64,000 nt of DNA from Neobacillus terrae. Lineage in GTDB: Bacteria; Bacillota; Bacilli; Bacillales; Cytobacillaceae. Within the stretch, counting starts at the first letter, position 1. Every line of letters begins with the position of its first letter. Shown here one piece after another: positions 25,073 through 33,813 of this stretch. The stretch is from assembly GCF_011393025.1 (NCBI RefSeq), contig NZ_JAAOEO010000014.1, forward strand, positions 49,173 through 113,172. Reading direction: 5' to 3'. The notes beneath the pieces were generated by a model. It was not told the DNA's origin. It searched no databases and saw only the letters and a program-made list of their open reading frames with translations. Made by a program: the position numbers and the translations under genes.

Positions 25073-25852
25073 TTTCTTAATGGATTCCTGCCAGCCCTTA
25101 AAGTCAACGGCATTAACCCGTTCTCCTGTTATTCCTTCTGCATCAGGGGAAGCTAAAAATACAATCGGTTCAGCCATAATATCTGGTTTTAATAATTGGA
25201 ACTGGGACTGTATTTCTGCTTGGATTTCCTCAGGAATCATACCAGTTACCGTGGCTCCGCCTGGCAAAAGCATATTTACTGATATTCCATACTCTTTTAA
25301 ATCCTCGGCCATGATATGAGATAGAGATTCCGTTGCTGCCCGTGAAGGGCCATAAGGAACAAATCCTTTTCTTCTCATTGTTTCATGGTTCATCGAAATA
25401 TTAATAATTCGTCCTTTTCCCTGTTCAATCATTAGTGGTGTAAATCCTCTGGCCACTAGGAAATAGCCTGTTAGATTGGTATCAATTAAATCCCTGAAAC
25501 CTTCTGGAGTCACTTTAAAAAAGGGCTGGGGTTCGACTAAGAAGCGAGGATTTACCGTTCGCATCCCAATGCCTGCATTGTTTACCAATACATCAAGCTT
25601 GCCCCAATTACTCTTAACCCATTGGACCGCCTCATTAACTGACTGCTCTGAACGTACATCCAAAGGAAGACCTGCTGCATCAAACCCCTCGTTTTGTAGT
25701 CTGCTGACTGACTCGTCAAGCCGGCTGCCTGGCCTGGAAGCCAGAGCCACTGTTGCTCCAGCTTTCAGGAGTGCCTTTGCCATTGAGTAACCGAGGCCAC
25801 TCGAAGCCCCGGTAACCAGTACATGAATCCCCTTTAAATTAGCAGTGTTCAT
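25070..25852 (-). CDS. Short-chain dehydrogenase/reductase with altered YxxxK motif
   Basis: 260 residues with the Rossmann motif TGASSGLG (14-21), NNAG (91-94) and a Ser at about 153 (INISMN). The catalytic Tyr is in YGPSR (167-171): the Lys that normally follows four residues after Tyr is replaced by Arg. In classical SDRs that Lys lowers the pKa of Tyr and binds the nicotinamide ribose, so activity may be weak or altered. The start codon overlaps the stop of the aldo/keto reductase gene (TAATG), meaning cotranscription and translational coupling. NADP use is suggested by SRPGSR after strand 2. Substrate unknown. Confidence 0.88.
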   Translation of the reverse strand: MNTANLKGIHVLVTGASSGLGYSMAKALLKAGATVALASRPGSRLDESVSRLQNEGFDAAGLPLDVRSEQSVNEAVQWVKSNWGKLDVLVNNAGIGMRTVNPRFLVEPQPFFKVTPEGFRDLIDTNLTGYFLVARGFTPLMIEQGKGRIINISMNHETMRRKGFVPYGPSRAATESLSHIMAEDLKEYGISVNMLLPGGATVTGMIPEEIQAEIQSQFQLLKPDIMAEPIVFLASPDAEGITGERVNAVDFKGWQESIKK

Positions 25853-26838
25853 TATAGGTTCACACCTTTCATGGTTGCCTCAGGGTATCGCAGGCCAGCA
25901 GCAGCTCCATGAGGTGCTGCTTTATCAATCCGGAAGAGATCCTCTTCAGTGAGCTTGACCTCAACCGCCTTAACATTTATCTCTAGATATTTACGCTTTT
26001 TGGTGCCTGGGATTGGCACAATGTCTTCACCTTGAGCAAGAAGCCAGGCCAATGCAAGCTGTGAAGGCTCACAGCCCTTTTCTTCTGCGATTTGTTTAAT
26101 CTTATTCACAAGCTCGATGTTGCGGGAAAAGTTTTCCCCTTGAAAACGAGGAGAAAATCTTCGGTAATCATCCTCAGCCAAATCTTCGAATTTTTGGATT
26201 TGTCCAGTTAAGAATCCTCTGCCTAATGGGCTGTACGGCACAAAACCAATGCCTAGTTCTCTTACAGTAGGTAAAATTTCATCTTCAACATCACGGCTCC
26301 ATAAGGAAAACTCTGTCTGCAGAGCTGTTATGGGATGGATTTTATGAGCAGCACGAATAGTATTTGGTGCTGCCTCCGACATGCCTATATAACGAACTTT
26401 TCCTTCCTTGACCAGTTCAGCCATAGCACCAATTGTTTCTTCAATAGGGGTATTTGGATCCACTCTATGCTGATAGTATAGGTCAATGTAATCCACACCA
26501 AGTCGGCGAAGGCTGGCATCACAAGCTTGTTTTACATATTCAGGCTTTCCGTTTACACCAAGAAAGGAACCATCATCTGAGCGAACGTTTCCGAATTTTG
26601 TAGCCAGAATGACCTGATCTCTTCTTCCTTTGATGGCTTGTCCTACAAGCTCTTCGTTTTTACCTACACCATACATATCGGCAGTATCAAGAAAATTGAC
26701 GCCAAGATCAAGTGCATGCTGGATTGTTTTGATGGATTCTTCGTCATTGCGATCGGCATAAAAATCAGACATCCCCATACAGCCTAATCCAATTGCAGAC
26801 ACATCTAGACCTGATTTTCCCAGCTTTCTTTTTTGCAT
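25852..26838 (-). CDS. Aldo/keto reductase (AKR13-like)
   Basis: The 328-residue TIM barrel shows the catalytic tetrad: Asp and Tyr in GVNFLDTADMYG, Lys in VILATKFG and His in DLYYQHRVDP. The C-terminal NADPH-binding region contains VPIPGTKKRKYLEINV. Members of this subfamily (YajO/PdxI/AKR13 relatives) reduce small aldehydes and ketones with NADPH. Its stop codon overlaps the start of the SDR gene, so the two reductases form an operon and may act on related carbonyl compounds. Confidence 0.92.
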   Translation of the reverse strand: MQKRKLGKSGLDVSAIGLGCMGMSDFYADRNDEESIKTIQHALDLGVNFLDTADMYGVGKNEELVGQAIKGRRDQVILATKFGNVRSDDGSFLGVNGKPEYVKQACDASLRRLGVDYIDLYYQHRVDPNTPIEETIGAMAELVKEGKVRYIGMSEAAPNTIRAAHKIHPITALQTEFSLWSRDVEDEILPTVRELGIGFVPYSPLGRGFLTGQIQKFEDLAEDDYRRFSPRFQGENFSRNIELVNKIKQIAEEKGCEPSQLALAWLLAQGEDIVPIPGTKKRKYLEINVKAVEVKLTEEDLFRIDKAAPHGAAAGLRYPEATMKGVNL

Positions 26839-26970
26839 ATACCTCTCTCCTATTCGGTTTTTTTGCTGTTCAATTCTTGGTTTTTAAAAGATTACCTTTA
26901 TATAGCTTTTGTAGGTTACCCTTTCCCATTAGCTAGAATTCTTAAAATAAATCGTCCCATTTTCTTGCTT

Positions 26971-28092
26971 TTACTTCCAAACATCGTTTGCGATTTTTAC
27001 AACATGCTGAAGCTTAGCCCATTGCTGATCTTCTGTAAGTATATTACCCTCTTCAGTGGATGCAAATCCACATTGCGGGCTAAGACAAAGCTGGTTTAAA
27101 TCAACAAATTTTGCAGCTTCCTCAATACGGCGTTTTATTTCATCTGCTTTCTCCAGTTCTCCGAATTTTGATGTTATTAATCCAAGTACAATATTTAAAT
27201 CCGGTCTATTTACAAATCGAAGTGGTTCAAAGCTTCCTGCACGATCGCTGTCATATTCAAGGAAGAAACCATCAATATCTAGACCGCCAAATAATTTTTC
27301 CGCAACAGGCTCGTAGCCTCCAGAGGAAATCCAGGTAGAACGGAAATTTCCGCGGCAGATATGCATGGTAATTTTCATATCATCAGGACGTCCGGCAACG
27401 GCTTCATTCAAAGTTTTTAAATAAATGTTACCAAGATAGTCGGGATCCATGCCCTTAGCACGAAGTTGTTCCTTTTGCTCATCAGAACATAGGTAAGCCC
27501 AGGATGTATCATCGAGTTGAAGATAACGGCAACCGGCATCGTAAAAGGATTGAAGTGCTTTTTTGTACGTTAAACCTAAATCATGAAAAAATTCCTCATT
27601 GTCACTGTAAGCACTTTTTTCAACTTCCCCTCGGAAATGAAGCATACTTGGACTTGGAATAGTCATCTTAGCTGTATGTTCTCCAGCAATACTATGTAAA
27701 AATTTATAATCCTCGATCATTGGATGACTAGTAAAATCCAGTTTGCCGGTAACTTTAATACCACGGGAACTAGTTTGTTTTTGGTGGAATTGAATACCGC
27801 CTTCTGCATTATAACCCTCTACTCCATGAAGACCTTCAAGGAAATCAAAGTGCCACCAGGCACGGCGGAATTCTCCATCAGTAACTGCTTTAAGCCCAAC
27901 TTCCTTTTGTTTATTTACAATTCTTATAATTTCATCGTTTTCTATATTGCGCAATTGTTCCGAGGATATCTCTCCTGATGCTTTCTGTTCGCGAGCCTTC
28001 TTTATTGTGGACGGTCTTAACAGACTCCCAACCTGGTCAGCGCGAAAAGGCGGCTGTTTTGATGTTTCATGCAAATTTTTCAATTCTGACAT
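26971..28092 (-). CDS. MetE-C-like methionine synthase, YxjG/YxjH type
   Basis: The protein of about 373 residues (ATG 28092 behind AGGGAA) corresponds to the C-terminal, catalytic half of cobalamin-independent methionine synthase. It has FRADQVGSLLRP at the start, VTDGEFRRAWWHFDFLEGL, LQLDDTSWAYL, MHICRGNFRSTW (zinc ligands His and Cys) and LSPQCGFAST (third ligand Cys). B. subtilis YxjG and YxjH are homologous and are thought to make methionine using an alternative methyl donor. The S-box riboswitch upstream, 22 bases from the start codon, shows control by SAM level. Confidence 0.93.
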   Translation of the reverse strand: MSELKNLHETSKQPPFRADQVGSLLRPSTIKKAREQKASGEISSEQLRNIENDEIIRIVNKQKEVGLKAVTDGEFRRAWWHFDFLEGLHGVEGYNAEGGIQFHQKQTSSRGIKVTGKLDFTSHPMIEDYKFLHSIAGEHTAKMTIPSPSMLHFRGEVEKSAYSDNEEFFHDLGLTYKKALQSFYDAGCRYLQLDDTSWAYLCSDEQKEQLRAKGMDPDYLGNIYLKTLNEAVAGRPDDMKITMHICRGNFRSTWISSGGYEPVAEKLFGGLDIDGFFLEYDSDRAGSFEPLRFVNRPDLNIVLGLITSKFGELEKADEIKRRIEEAAKFVDLNQLCLSPQCGFASTEEGNILTEDQQWAKLQHVVKIANDVWK

Positions 28093-28114
28093 TTTATTCC
28101 CTGCTTTCTTAATA

Positions 28115-28270
28115 AAATAAAAACTCTTCCTGGTAAAGGAAGAGTTTGATGACATACTCCTCCTCATCTTTAAGAACAATACGCTCTTAAGGACTTAGCA
28201 CCATTCTGTTTAAAAAACAGCGGTTGCCGGGCTTCACAGGGCCATTCCCTCCACCACTCTTGATAAGGAT
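28115..28270 (-). promoter_or_regulatory. SAM-I (S-box) riboswitch with terminator
   Basis: Read on the minus strand, the leader has the S-box landmarks in order: CTTATCAAGAG, GGTGGAGGGAATGGCCC, TGAAGCCCGGCAACC, GGTGCTAAGTCC and GATGAGGAGGA. The terminator follows: AAACTCTTCC and GGAAGAGTTT then TTTATTTT (28115-28147). With SAM bound, the terminator forms and transcription of the MetE-like gene stops. The whole element lies directly before that gene. Confidence 0.95.
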
Positions 28271-28321
28271 AACTATTAAATTTATACAAGTATCATACCT
28301 ATTATCAAAATATTTCGCAAG

Positions 28322-28351
28322 AAAAAGACATAGCCAACTTGTCTTCTTCTA
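28322..28351 (-). terminator. Weak terminator after the aminotransferase gene
   Basis: AAGACA and TGTCTT with a nine-base loop followed by TTTCTT on the minus strand. The stem is short. Confidence 0.4.
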
Positions 28352-28353
28352 TT

Positions 28354-29547
28354 TTATATTTCTACCAACTTTTCAGAAGGATTGGTTGAAAGGAACAGCT
28401 GGATTCTATCGGCGGCTTCAGCAAGTCTATGTGGTGGCTGAACCAGTGCCATACGCACATACCCTTCTCCCTCTTTGCCAAAAGCATCCCCAGGGACAAC
28501 TGCAACACCCGCTTTTTCGAGCAATTCAAAAGCAAATTGGCGGGACGTCCAGCCAGACGGGATACTAGCCCAGACAAACATGGTAGCGGGGGATGACTGC
28601 ACCTTCCAGCCGCTTTTATTAAGACCTGCAATTAAGGTATTTCGGCGGTCTTCATATAATTTTACCTGTTCATCGAGAACTGAAAAATCAGAGGTGAGTG
28701 CTTTTTCAGCTGCTCTTTGAATCGGCAGGAAAACTCCGTAGTCCATATGCGATTTCAGAGATGACAGGATGCTAATCGCTTTTGCATTTCCAAGCACATA
28801 ACCAATCCTGCAGCCGGCCATATTAAACGTTTTTGATAAAGAGTTAAATTCAATCCCAACTTCTTTAGCACCTTCAATAGAAAGAAAACTAATTTGGGGA
28901 TTATTATCGAAAATAATTTCAGAATAAGCAAAGTCGTGAACAACCAGAATTTGATGGAGCTTGGCAAACTCTACTACTTTTTCAAAAAACTCCTCATCCG
29001 CTAACGCGGTTACGGGGTTTCCTGGATAGCTGAGAATCATCATTTTCGTTTTATTTAAAACTTCAGATGGAATGTCCTCCAATTTGGGGAGAAATTTATT
29101 TTCCTGCAATAAAGGCATTGGATAAATCAATCCTCCGGCAATGGTCACGCTAGCCTCATAAATTGGATAGCCGGGATCTGGCACGAGAACATATTCTCCG
29201 GGATTAACCATAGCAGTAGCTAAATGGGAGAGCCCATCCTGGGATCCCATTAACTGAAGAACCTCATCCCGTGGATTTACCTCAACATGATAACGCTGTT
29301 TATAAAAATACCTTACCGCTTCGTTAAATTCCGAAGTTCCTTTTAATGTATACCCATAATTCGCAGGGTTCCTGCTATATTCCGCAATTGTATCCATAAC
29401 TAACTGTGATGGCCCTAAATCAGGACTACCTACACTGAGATCAATAACGTCTTTTCCTCTTTTAAGACAATCCTGTTTTCGGTCTGCTAATTCAGTAAAA
29501 ATTCCTGTAGTCAGAAGATCCATTTTAGCTGAAGGCATCATATCCAT
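28354..29547 (-). CDS. PLP-dependent class I/II aminotransferase
   Basis: 397 residues with the fold-type I landmarks: DLSVGSPDLGPS near residue 36-48, PANYGYTLKGTSEFNEAV, GSQDGLSHLATAMVNPGEYVLVPDPGYPIYEA, SYPGNPVTA (Asn binding the PLP ring) and the PLP-lysine motif NSLSKTFNMAGCRIGYVLG. It ends with VRMALVQPPHRLAEA. The overall pattern is close to LL-diaminopimelate/alanine-type aminotransferases, but the amino-acid substrate cannot be fixed from the sequence. ATG follows AAGGAG at the right distance. It stands directly upstream (29 kb side) of the methionine synthase leader on the same strand, yet separate terminators suggest independent transcription. Confidence 0.9.
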   Translation of the reverse strand: MDMMPSAKMDLLTTGIFTELADRKQDCLKRGKDVIDLSVGSPDLGPSQLVMDTIAEYSRNPANYGYTLKGTSEFNEAVRYFYKQRYHVEVNPRDEVLQLMGSQDGLSHLATAMVNPGEYVLVPDPGYPIYEASVTIAGGLIYPMPLLQENKFLPKLEDIPSEVLNKTKMMILSYPGNPVTALADEEFFEKVVEFAKLHQILVVHDFAYSEIIFDNNPQISFLSIEGAKEVGIEFNSLSKTFNMAGCRIGYVLGNAKAISILSSLKSHMDYGVFLPIQRAAEKALTSDFSVLDEQVKLYEDRRNTLIAGLNKSGWKVQSSPATMFVWASIPSGWTSRQFAFELLEKAGVAVVPGDAFGKEGEGYVRMALVQPPHRLAEAADRIQLFLSTNPSEKLVEI

Positions 29548-29593
29548 ATGTATTAGTCTCCTTTAGTATATTTAAATGTCTTGGATTATAAAG

Positions 29594-30376
29594 TTATAGA
29601 CTATAAAATTGCTTAGTATTACTAAGCAGGATTCCAGCTAATTCATCTTCTGGATATCCCTGAAGTTCGGAAATAGCTTTAAGTGAATAAAGAATCATAC
29701 CGGGCAAAGTTTTTTGACATTGAAATGGTCCTTCAAATGGCCAAGGACCATCCGTTTCCACCATAACTTGCTCAAGTGGATATGCTCTGACAAGATTCTG
29801 TGTTCTCTCTTTATAGACAATATCAGGGGTAACCGAAATATAATAGCCGTTTCCAGCCATTCTCTCAGTTGTTTTTTTATCTCCTTTAAACCAATGAAAA
29901 TGTGCCTTTTTAATAGAATGCTTTTCGAGCATGTCACACACAACATCTGCATCCTCATGCACTGCATGTAAAATAATCGCTTTATCCCAGCTTTTTGCCT
30001 TTTGCATCATCATATTTAAGAATTCAAGGTGCTGATCATACTCTTTTAATGTAATCTTATTATCTTTTTTTAAATAATAAGGAAGCCCTACTTCCCCAAC
30101 TGCCACCATATTATCAAGATTTAGATACATCCAGTTAAGAAGTTCCTCTGTCTGCTGATCAGTTGGAAGAACCTGCTCAGGGTGATACCCGTATGCGGGT
30201 TTTATTTTCGGATATCGTTCCGAAAGACTTTTATTTTTCCTGCAGGAATCAAGATCAGAAGATACTGTAATTAACCCTTTAAGCAGCGGGAGATTCTCTA
30301 TGATTTTTCTAATATCACTTTCGTCATATTTATCCAAGTGAATATGGCTGTCTATAAATCTCACGAGGCTTTTCAT
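29594..30376 (-). CDS. TatD-family metal-dependent hydrolase
   Basis: Amidohydrolase-fold protein of about 260 residues. Metal-binding elements include DSHIHLDKY at the N-terminus, YGYHPEQV, VGEVGLPYY (a conserved Glu), ILHAVHEDA (His), HFHWFKG (His) and VETDGPWPF (Asp). TatD proteins are Mg-dependent DNases or deacylases; this version is closer to uncharacterised Bacillus relatives with a divergent middle. The start is uncertain: ATG 30376 has its GGGAG too close, while GTG 30364, giving MRFIDSHIHL, has it about 12 bases off. It lies 46 bases upstream of the aminotransferase start on the same strand and may be cotranscribed with it. Confidence 0.88.
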   Translation of the reverse strand: MKSLVRFIDSHIHLDKYDESDIRKIIENLPLLKGLITVSSDLDSCRKNKSLSERYPKIKPAYGYHPEQVLPTDQQTEELLNWMYLNLDNMVAVGEVGLPYYLKKDNKITLKEYDQHLEFLNMMMQKAKSWDKAIILHAVHEDADVVCDMLEKHSIKKAHFHWFKGDKKTTERMAGNGYYISVTPDIVYKERTQNLVRAYPLEQVMVETDGPWPFEGPFQCQKTLPGMILYSLKAISELQGYPEDELAGILLSNTKQFYSL

Positions 30377-30479
30377 CTCCCGGATTTTATCAATAATTAC
30401 TATTTTAAACAATCCTTCCTCTGTATTCTATTACAGAAGTTTTAAAATAGTAAAATAATTAAATAGTCACAGTTTAAAG

Positions 30480-30640
30480 ATGAAAAAAAGAGGAGCAGAG
30501 CTCCCCTTAGATATTTTCTTCTGATGATTTAATTAATAATCCCCAAGAGGAATCTGTGCAATAATTAATTGTAAAACTTCGGTTCAGCTGTATATGAGGC
30601 TGTGTATTCTGAAAGAAGGAGAATAAAAAACTTAAGGGAG
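30480..30640 (-). other. Possible C-terminal fragment of an unidentified gene, with terminator
   Basis: The minus strand has an open stretch from about 30636 to the TAA at about 30520 ending SSWGLLIKSSEENI, without a start codon. Right after it comes a GGAGC-TCT-GCTCC hairpin followed by TCTTTTTTT (30480-30505), a good terminator. A terminator without a complete gene suggests the tail of a deleted gene. I cannot assign the family. Confidence 0.3.
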
Positions 30641-30641
30641 T

Positions 30642-31268
30642 GAAATAAGGGAAACAGGGAAAAGGCAGGACATCTCATTTAGTTTTATTATTGTTAGTTG
30701 CTGCTGTCTTCATAAGGTCTCTCTTTAAACCTGCTGGATACTGCAACTGGGTTTTGGAAGTAATTCCTGCGTTAATAGGCCTGATTATCTTAATTGCGAC
30801 ATAGAATAGGTTTCGCTTCACAACTCTCTCCTATATCATTGTCGGACTTCTTTCAATTATTATGTTCGTAGGCGGGCATTATACATACTCGGAGGTTCCC
30901 TTTTTTAATTGGGTAAAAGCCCATTTTAACTTGGATCGAAACAATTACGACCGATTTGGGAATTTACTTAAAGAGTCGTTTATAATGGTTATAAGAGAAA
31001 TATTAATAAGAAAAACACCCCTCACCAAAGGATTTTGGTTAGCAGTTATTAGCGAAAGTATATTATTAGCCATATCTTCCTTATATGAAAGCATTGAATG
31101 GATCTTTACTAAAATTGCACATGGCGGAGAAGTAGCGAAAAACTTTTTAGAATGCAGGGAGATATTTGGGATGCCCAGTGGGATATGTCACTCGCTTTAG
31201 TAGGTTCAATTTTATCGTTACTCCTTCTTTCTAACATTCATAACCGGTGGTTATTAAGGAAGGAATAA
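30642..31268 (+). pseudogene. DUF2238 (YjdF-like) membrane protein gene, broken
   Basis: A continuous family match runs through stops and a frameshift. LLLVAAVFIRSLFKPAG and NWVLEVIPALIGLIILIAT precede an in-frame TAG at about 30804, where the family has a tyrosine. FRFTTLSYIIVGLLSIIMFVGGHYTYSEVPFFNW and later KTPLTKGFWLAV continue. At about 31151 a frame change leads into GDIWDAQWDMSLALVGSIL and a final NRWLLRKE. A TAA also occurs two codons after a possible GTG start at 30642. The intact protein would be an integral membrane protein of about 200 residues, function unknown. Confidence 0.85.
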
Positions 31269-31282
31269 TAGGTAGTATAAGA

Positions 31283-31312
31283 AATGCCCACATAAATGTG
31301 AGCATTTTTTGA
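31283..31312 (+). terminator. Terminator after the DUF2238 pseudogene
   Basis: AATGCCCACA and TGTGAGCATT form an imperfect stem with loop TAAA followed by TTTTTG on the plus strand. Confidence 0.65.
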
Positions 31313-31336
31313 AACTTATTTATTTGTATATTGATT

Positions 31337-31606
31337 TTAATTAGGGGTTAATTCCTTTGCAAATTCCATTACTCCTGCAATTGACTGCTTAGTAGTTTTA
31401 CCCATATCCATATTATTCATCATATTTTTAATCGGTTTAAGCATGTTCGTATTGCGGCTTCTGGTTAAACCATATGCTGCTGCACTTATTCCCAAACCAA
31501 TTAAGGAACTCCACATTATCCCTCTATTGTTTCTCCGTCTGCCAAACATGTTTAAAATAGATTTTTTTCCCCCGATATTTAAAAGTAAATTCATCCAGTT
31601 ATTCAT
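31337..31606 (-). CDS. Small membrane-associated protein, DUF3918/YrzQ-like (89 aa)
   Basis: The protein starts with a basic amphipathic region (NWMNLLLNIGGKKS, GRRRNNRG), then has one hydrophobic segment WSSLIGLGISAAAYGLTR (about 32-49) and a polar Met-rich tail. The segment with GISAAAYG followed by basic residues resembles the small DUF3918 family of Bacillus, but the match is short. Its role is unknown. It lies between a convergent pseudogene and clpP and is not clearly in an operon. Confidence 0.6.
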   Translation of the reverse strand: MNNWMNLLLNIGGKKSILNMFGRRRNNRGIMWSSLIGLGISAAAYGLTRSRNTNMLKPIKNMMNNMDMGKTTKQSIAGVMEFAKELTPN

Positions 31607-31752
31607 TCTAAAATCCTTCCCTTCGAACGAATTCGGAAGGCCAAATCATGCCAGCCCCCCAATTATTAATTTTCACTTTTAAAAATTAATATATGCTGGT
31701 AAATTTCTTAGCCGGGTTTTGAATGAATTTGGAAAGAAAAAGGGGTTAGGGA

Positions 31753-32334
31753 TTATTTCTTGCTAATGATCTTATCGATAATCCCATATTCCATAGCTTC
31801 CTGAGCACTCATGAAATAGTCCCGGTCGGTATCCTTTGCGACCTTTTCAACTGACTGGCCAGTTCGCTCCGAGATAATTTCATTAATGTGTTCCCTCAGC
31901 TTTAAAATCCTTCTGGCAGATATTTCGATTTCTGTAGCCTGGCCTCTTGCACCTCCAAGCGGCTGGTGAATCATAATTTCACTGTTTGGAAGTGCGTATC
32001 TCTTTCCCTTCGTTCCTGCAAGAAGCAGCATTGCACCGAATGAGGCGGCCATACCGATACAGATAGTACTAATATCTGGTTTTATAAGCTCCATCGTATC
32101 AAAGATGGCAAAACCAGCAGATGTTGAGCCGCCAGGGCTGTTAATATAGATTGAAATATCTTTTTCAGGATTATCTGCCTCTAAAAACAAAAGTTGCGTT
32201 ATAATACTGTTCGCTACCTGATCATTTATTTCATCTCCAATAATGACGATCCGATCTTTTAGCAATCGTGAATAGATATCGTAGGAACGTTCACCGCGGC
32301 TTGATTGTTCAATTACATAAGGAATAGCACTCAT
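31753..32334 (-). CDS. clpP: ClpP-family serine peptidase, probable paralogue
   Basis: 193 residues with the full catalytic triad at the usual positions: Ser98 in GMAASFG, His123 in MIHQPLGG and Asp172 in DTDRDYFM. The oxyanion-loop residues INSPGGS are also intact. It differs from the housekeeping ClpP in some core positions (GMAASFGAMLLL instead of the common GMAASMGAFLL). The gene follows an ECF-like sigma factor gene by 17 bases on the same strand, an arrangement not seen with the main clpP. This suggests an alternative ClpP expressed with, and perhaps acting on, that regulator. A GGGAGG binding site precedes ATG. Confidence 0.9.
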   Translation of the reverse strand: MSAIPYVIEQSSRGERSYDIYSRLLKDRIVIIGDEINDQVANSIITQLLFLEADNPEKDISIYINSPGGSTSAGFAIFDTMELIKPDISTICIGMAASFGAMLLLAGTKGKRYALPNSEIMIHQPLGGARGQATEIEISARRILKLREHINEIISERTGQSVEKVAKDTDRDYFMSAQEAMEYGIIDKIISKK

Positions 32335-32351
32335 AAATTTTCCTCCCTTTT

Positions 32352-33047
32352 TTATGCTGCCTGACAGTACATATTGAGAGGTGAGCTGGAGCGCCCTGAT
32401 TTAGCCAGCTTTGTAACTTCAGCAAAAGAAGGAAGAACAGATATGCAGTTAATGAGTGGTTCCGGGTCCTGTAAGGCAAGAGAATCATAAAGTAAATTAA
32501 ACAACAGTTCTCTTTCTTGCTCATTATTAAACCAACCAAACAGTTGTTCCGTTCTTTCTTTTTCAAGCCGTTTTTTCGCCCTGTAGAGGGCAGCCTTTAC
32601 AGCCGTCTCGGCAGTACCTAGCCTTTCAGCAATTTCCCACGTTTTAAATTGGAAAGCTTCCTTTAGGATAAAGATAACAGCTTGTTTTGGTGTCAGGCTG
32701 GTAATGAGTTGTTTAACAACATCTATAATAGAGCCGGACCTTGAAGTATCGTCAGTAGCCGCTAAAACATCTTCAGGTAAACCAATGGTCTCCTTCTTTC
32801 TCTTTCTTATGGAGTCAATCCAATGATGGTATGCTATTTTGTTTAATAAAGCGGGACTAATTTCTGATGGCTCATAAGACTGAATGGCCTTCAGGACAGC
32901 TTCCTGTACAAGATCATCCGCTTCCCATTTATTTTTGGTAAGAAATAAGGAGTATCTTTTCAAACCCCTATATAAATCATTTAAATGGCAGATCTCCATA
33001 TTCTGTGGATCCGACTTTCTGACTGTTTTCCTTTTGCTGGCTTTCAT
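32352..33047 (-). CDS. ECF-like sigma-70 family RNA polymerase sigma factor
   Basis: 231 residues. Region 2 includes LNDLYRGLKRYSLFLTKNKWEADDLVQEAVLKAI (DDLVQE typical of region 2.2) and YHHWIDSIRKRKKE. Region 4 follows: LTPKQAVIFILKEAFQFKTWEIAERLGTAETAVKAALYRAKKRL, with a helix-turn-helix. About 50 extra residues at the C-terminus (ERELLFNLLYDSL and onward) suggest a built-in regulatory extension, as in ECF groups lacking a membrane anti-sigma factor. No anti-sigma gene is next to it; clpP follows instead. GAGGAG stands before ATG. Confidence 0.88.
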   Translation of the reverse strand: MKASKRKTVRKSDPQNMEICHLNDLYRGLKRYSLFLTKNKWEADDLVQEAVLKAIQSYEPSEISPALLNKIAYHHWIDSIRKRKKETIGLPEDVLAATDDTSRSGSIIDVVKQLITSLTPKQAVIFILKEAFQFKTWEIAERLGTAETAVKAALYRAKKRLEKERTEQLFGWFNNEQERELLFNLLYDSLALQDPEPLINCISVLPSFAEVTKLAKSGRSSSPLNMYCQAA

Positions 33048-33207
33048 TTATTTCACTCCTCATTAACCTCTCTGCCTTTATAACGCATGAAGAGGCAGAA
33101 AAAGATACGGGTCAAAAATTTTTAATTACCCCTATCATATTCATTTTGCAGCATACTGAATATTTTTAGCTCTTATTGAAACGATAAAAAGTGGAGGTGC
33201 AGTAAAT

Positions 33208-33351
33208 ATGGAGAAAGAAAATCAGCAAAACACTGTAAAATATAGTATTTGGGAAACGAAAACGGATGAAGATTTGCCTGGCATAAAGGAAGCAAGAGCG
33301 GCTCAAGAAAAAAAGAGAGATGCAAAGCCTGGGATAACTGATAATCAATAA
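33208..33351 (+). CDS. Small hydrophilic protein of unknown function (47 aa)
   Basis: ATG at 33208 follows GGAGGTG by 7 bases. The 47-residue product is charged (MEKENQQNTVKYSIWETKTD at the start, then AQEKKRDAKPG) with no hydrophobic segment. A GGCAGTGCT/AGCACTGCC hairpin follows the stop. The binding site and terminator make it a convincing gene, but I do not know the family. Confidence 0.6.
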   Translation: MEKENQQNTVKYSIWETKTDEDLPGIKEARAAQEKKRDAKPGITDNQ

Positions 33352-33354
33352 TGA

Positions 33355-33390
33355 AAGGGCAGTGCTTTATCAGCACTGCCTGCTTATTAA
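33355..33390 (+). terminator. Terminator after the 47-aa gene
   Basis: Perfect nine-base stem GGCAGTGCT / AGCACTGCC with loop TTATC. The following T tract is poor (TGCTTATT). Confidence 0.6.
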
Positions 33391-33403
33391 TTACGAAAAT
33401 TTA

Positions 33404-33595
33404 TTAATGAGCGTGATGGAGAAAAGCTGCAATCAATCTTATTAAATGTACTAATCCAATAATTATGTATTCACCAACTTCGAACATTATATCAACCAAG
33501 AAATCCTCAGCAGACCACCACCATTTTTTTTTCTTGCCTACACGCCTTGTTTCCCTTTTTTCCAGCCTGATTTTTTTCTTTTCAATGAAAGTCAT
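33404..33595 (-). CDS. Small basic membrane-anchored protein (63 aa)
   Basis: ATG at 33595 behind GGGGGATA. The first 25 residues are strongly basic (KKKIRLEKRETRRVGKKKK) followed by three Trp, and the second half is a membrane helix (GEYIIIGLVHLIRLIAAFL) ending HHAH. The layout is a single-pass protein with a cytosolic basic head. I do not recognise the family. Confidence 0.55.
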   Translation of the reverse strand: MTFIEKKKIRLEKRETRRVGKKKKWWWSAEDFLVDIMFEVGEYIIIGLVHLIRLIAAFLHHAH

Positions 33596-33813
33596 ACCTA
33601 TCCCCCAATCTTATTTTATGGTACTGGTCAATTGTACTTCCGCTTTCGCCTTTTATTAATAGTTCTATTATTTTCTTGCTCGATTTCACCAAACAAAATT
33701 TTAAAATAAAGAGGGATAAGAAAAAGCTGTGAAAAACTGTAACTCAACAACACAGTTATAACTTGCCAACCCTTATGCTCTCCGAAGATGTGGACCAACG
33801 GGGGATCGATCCC

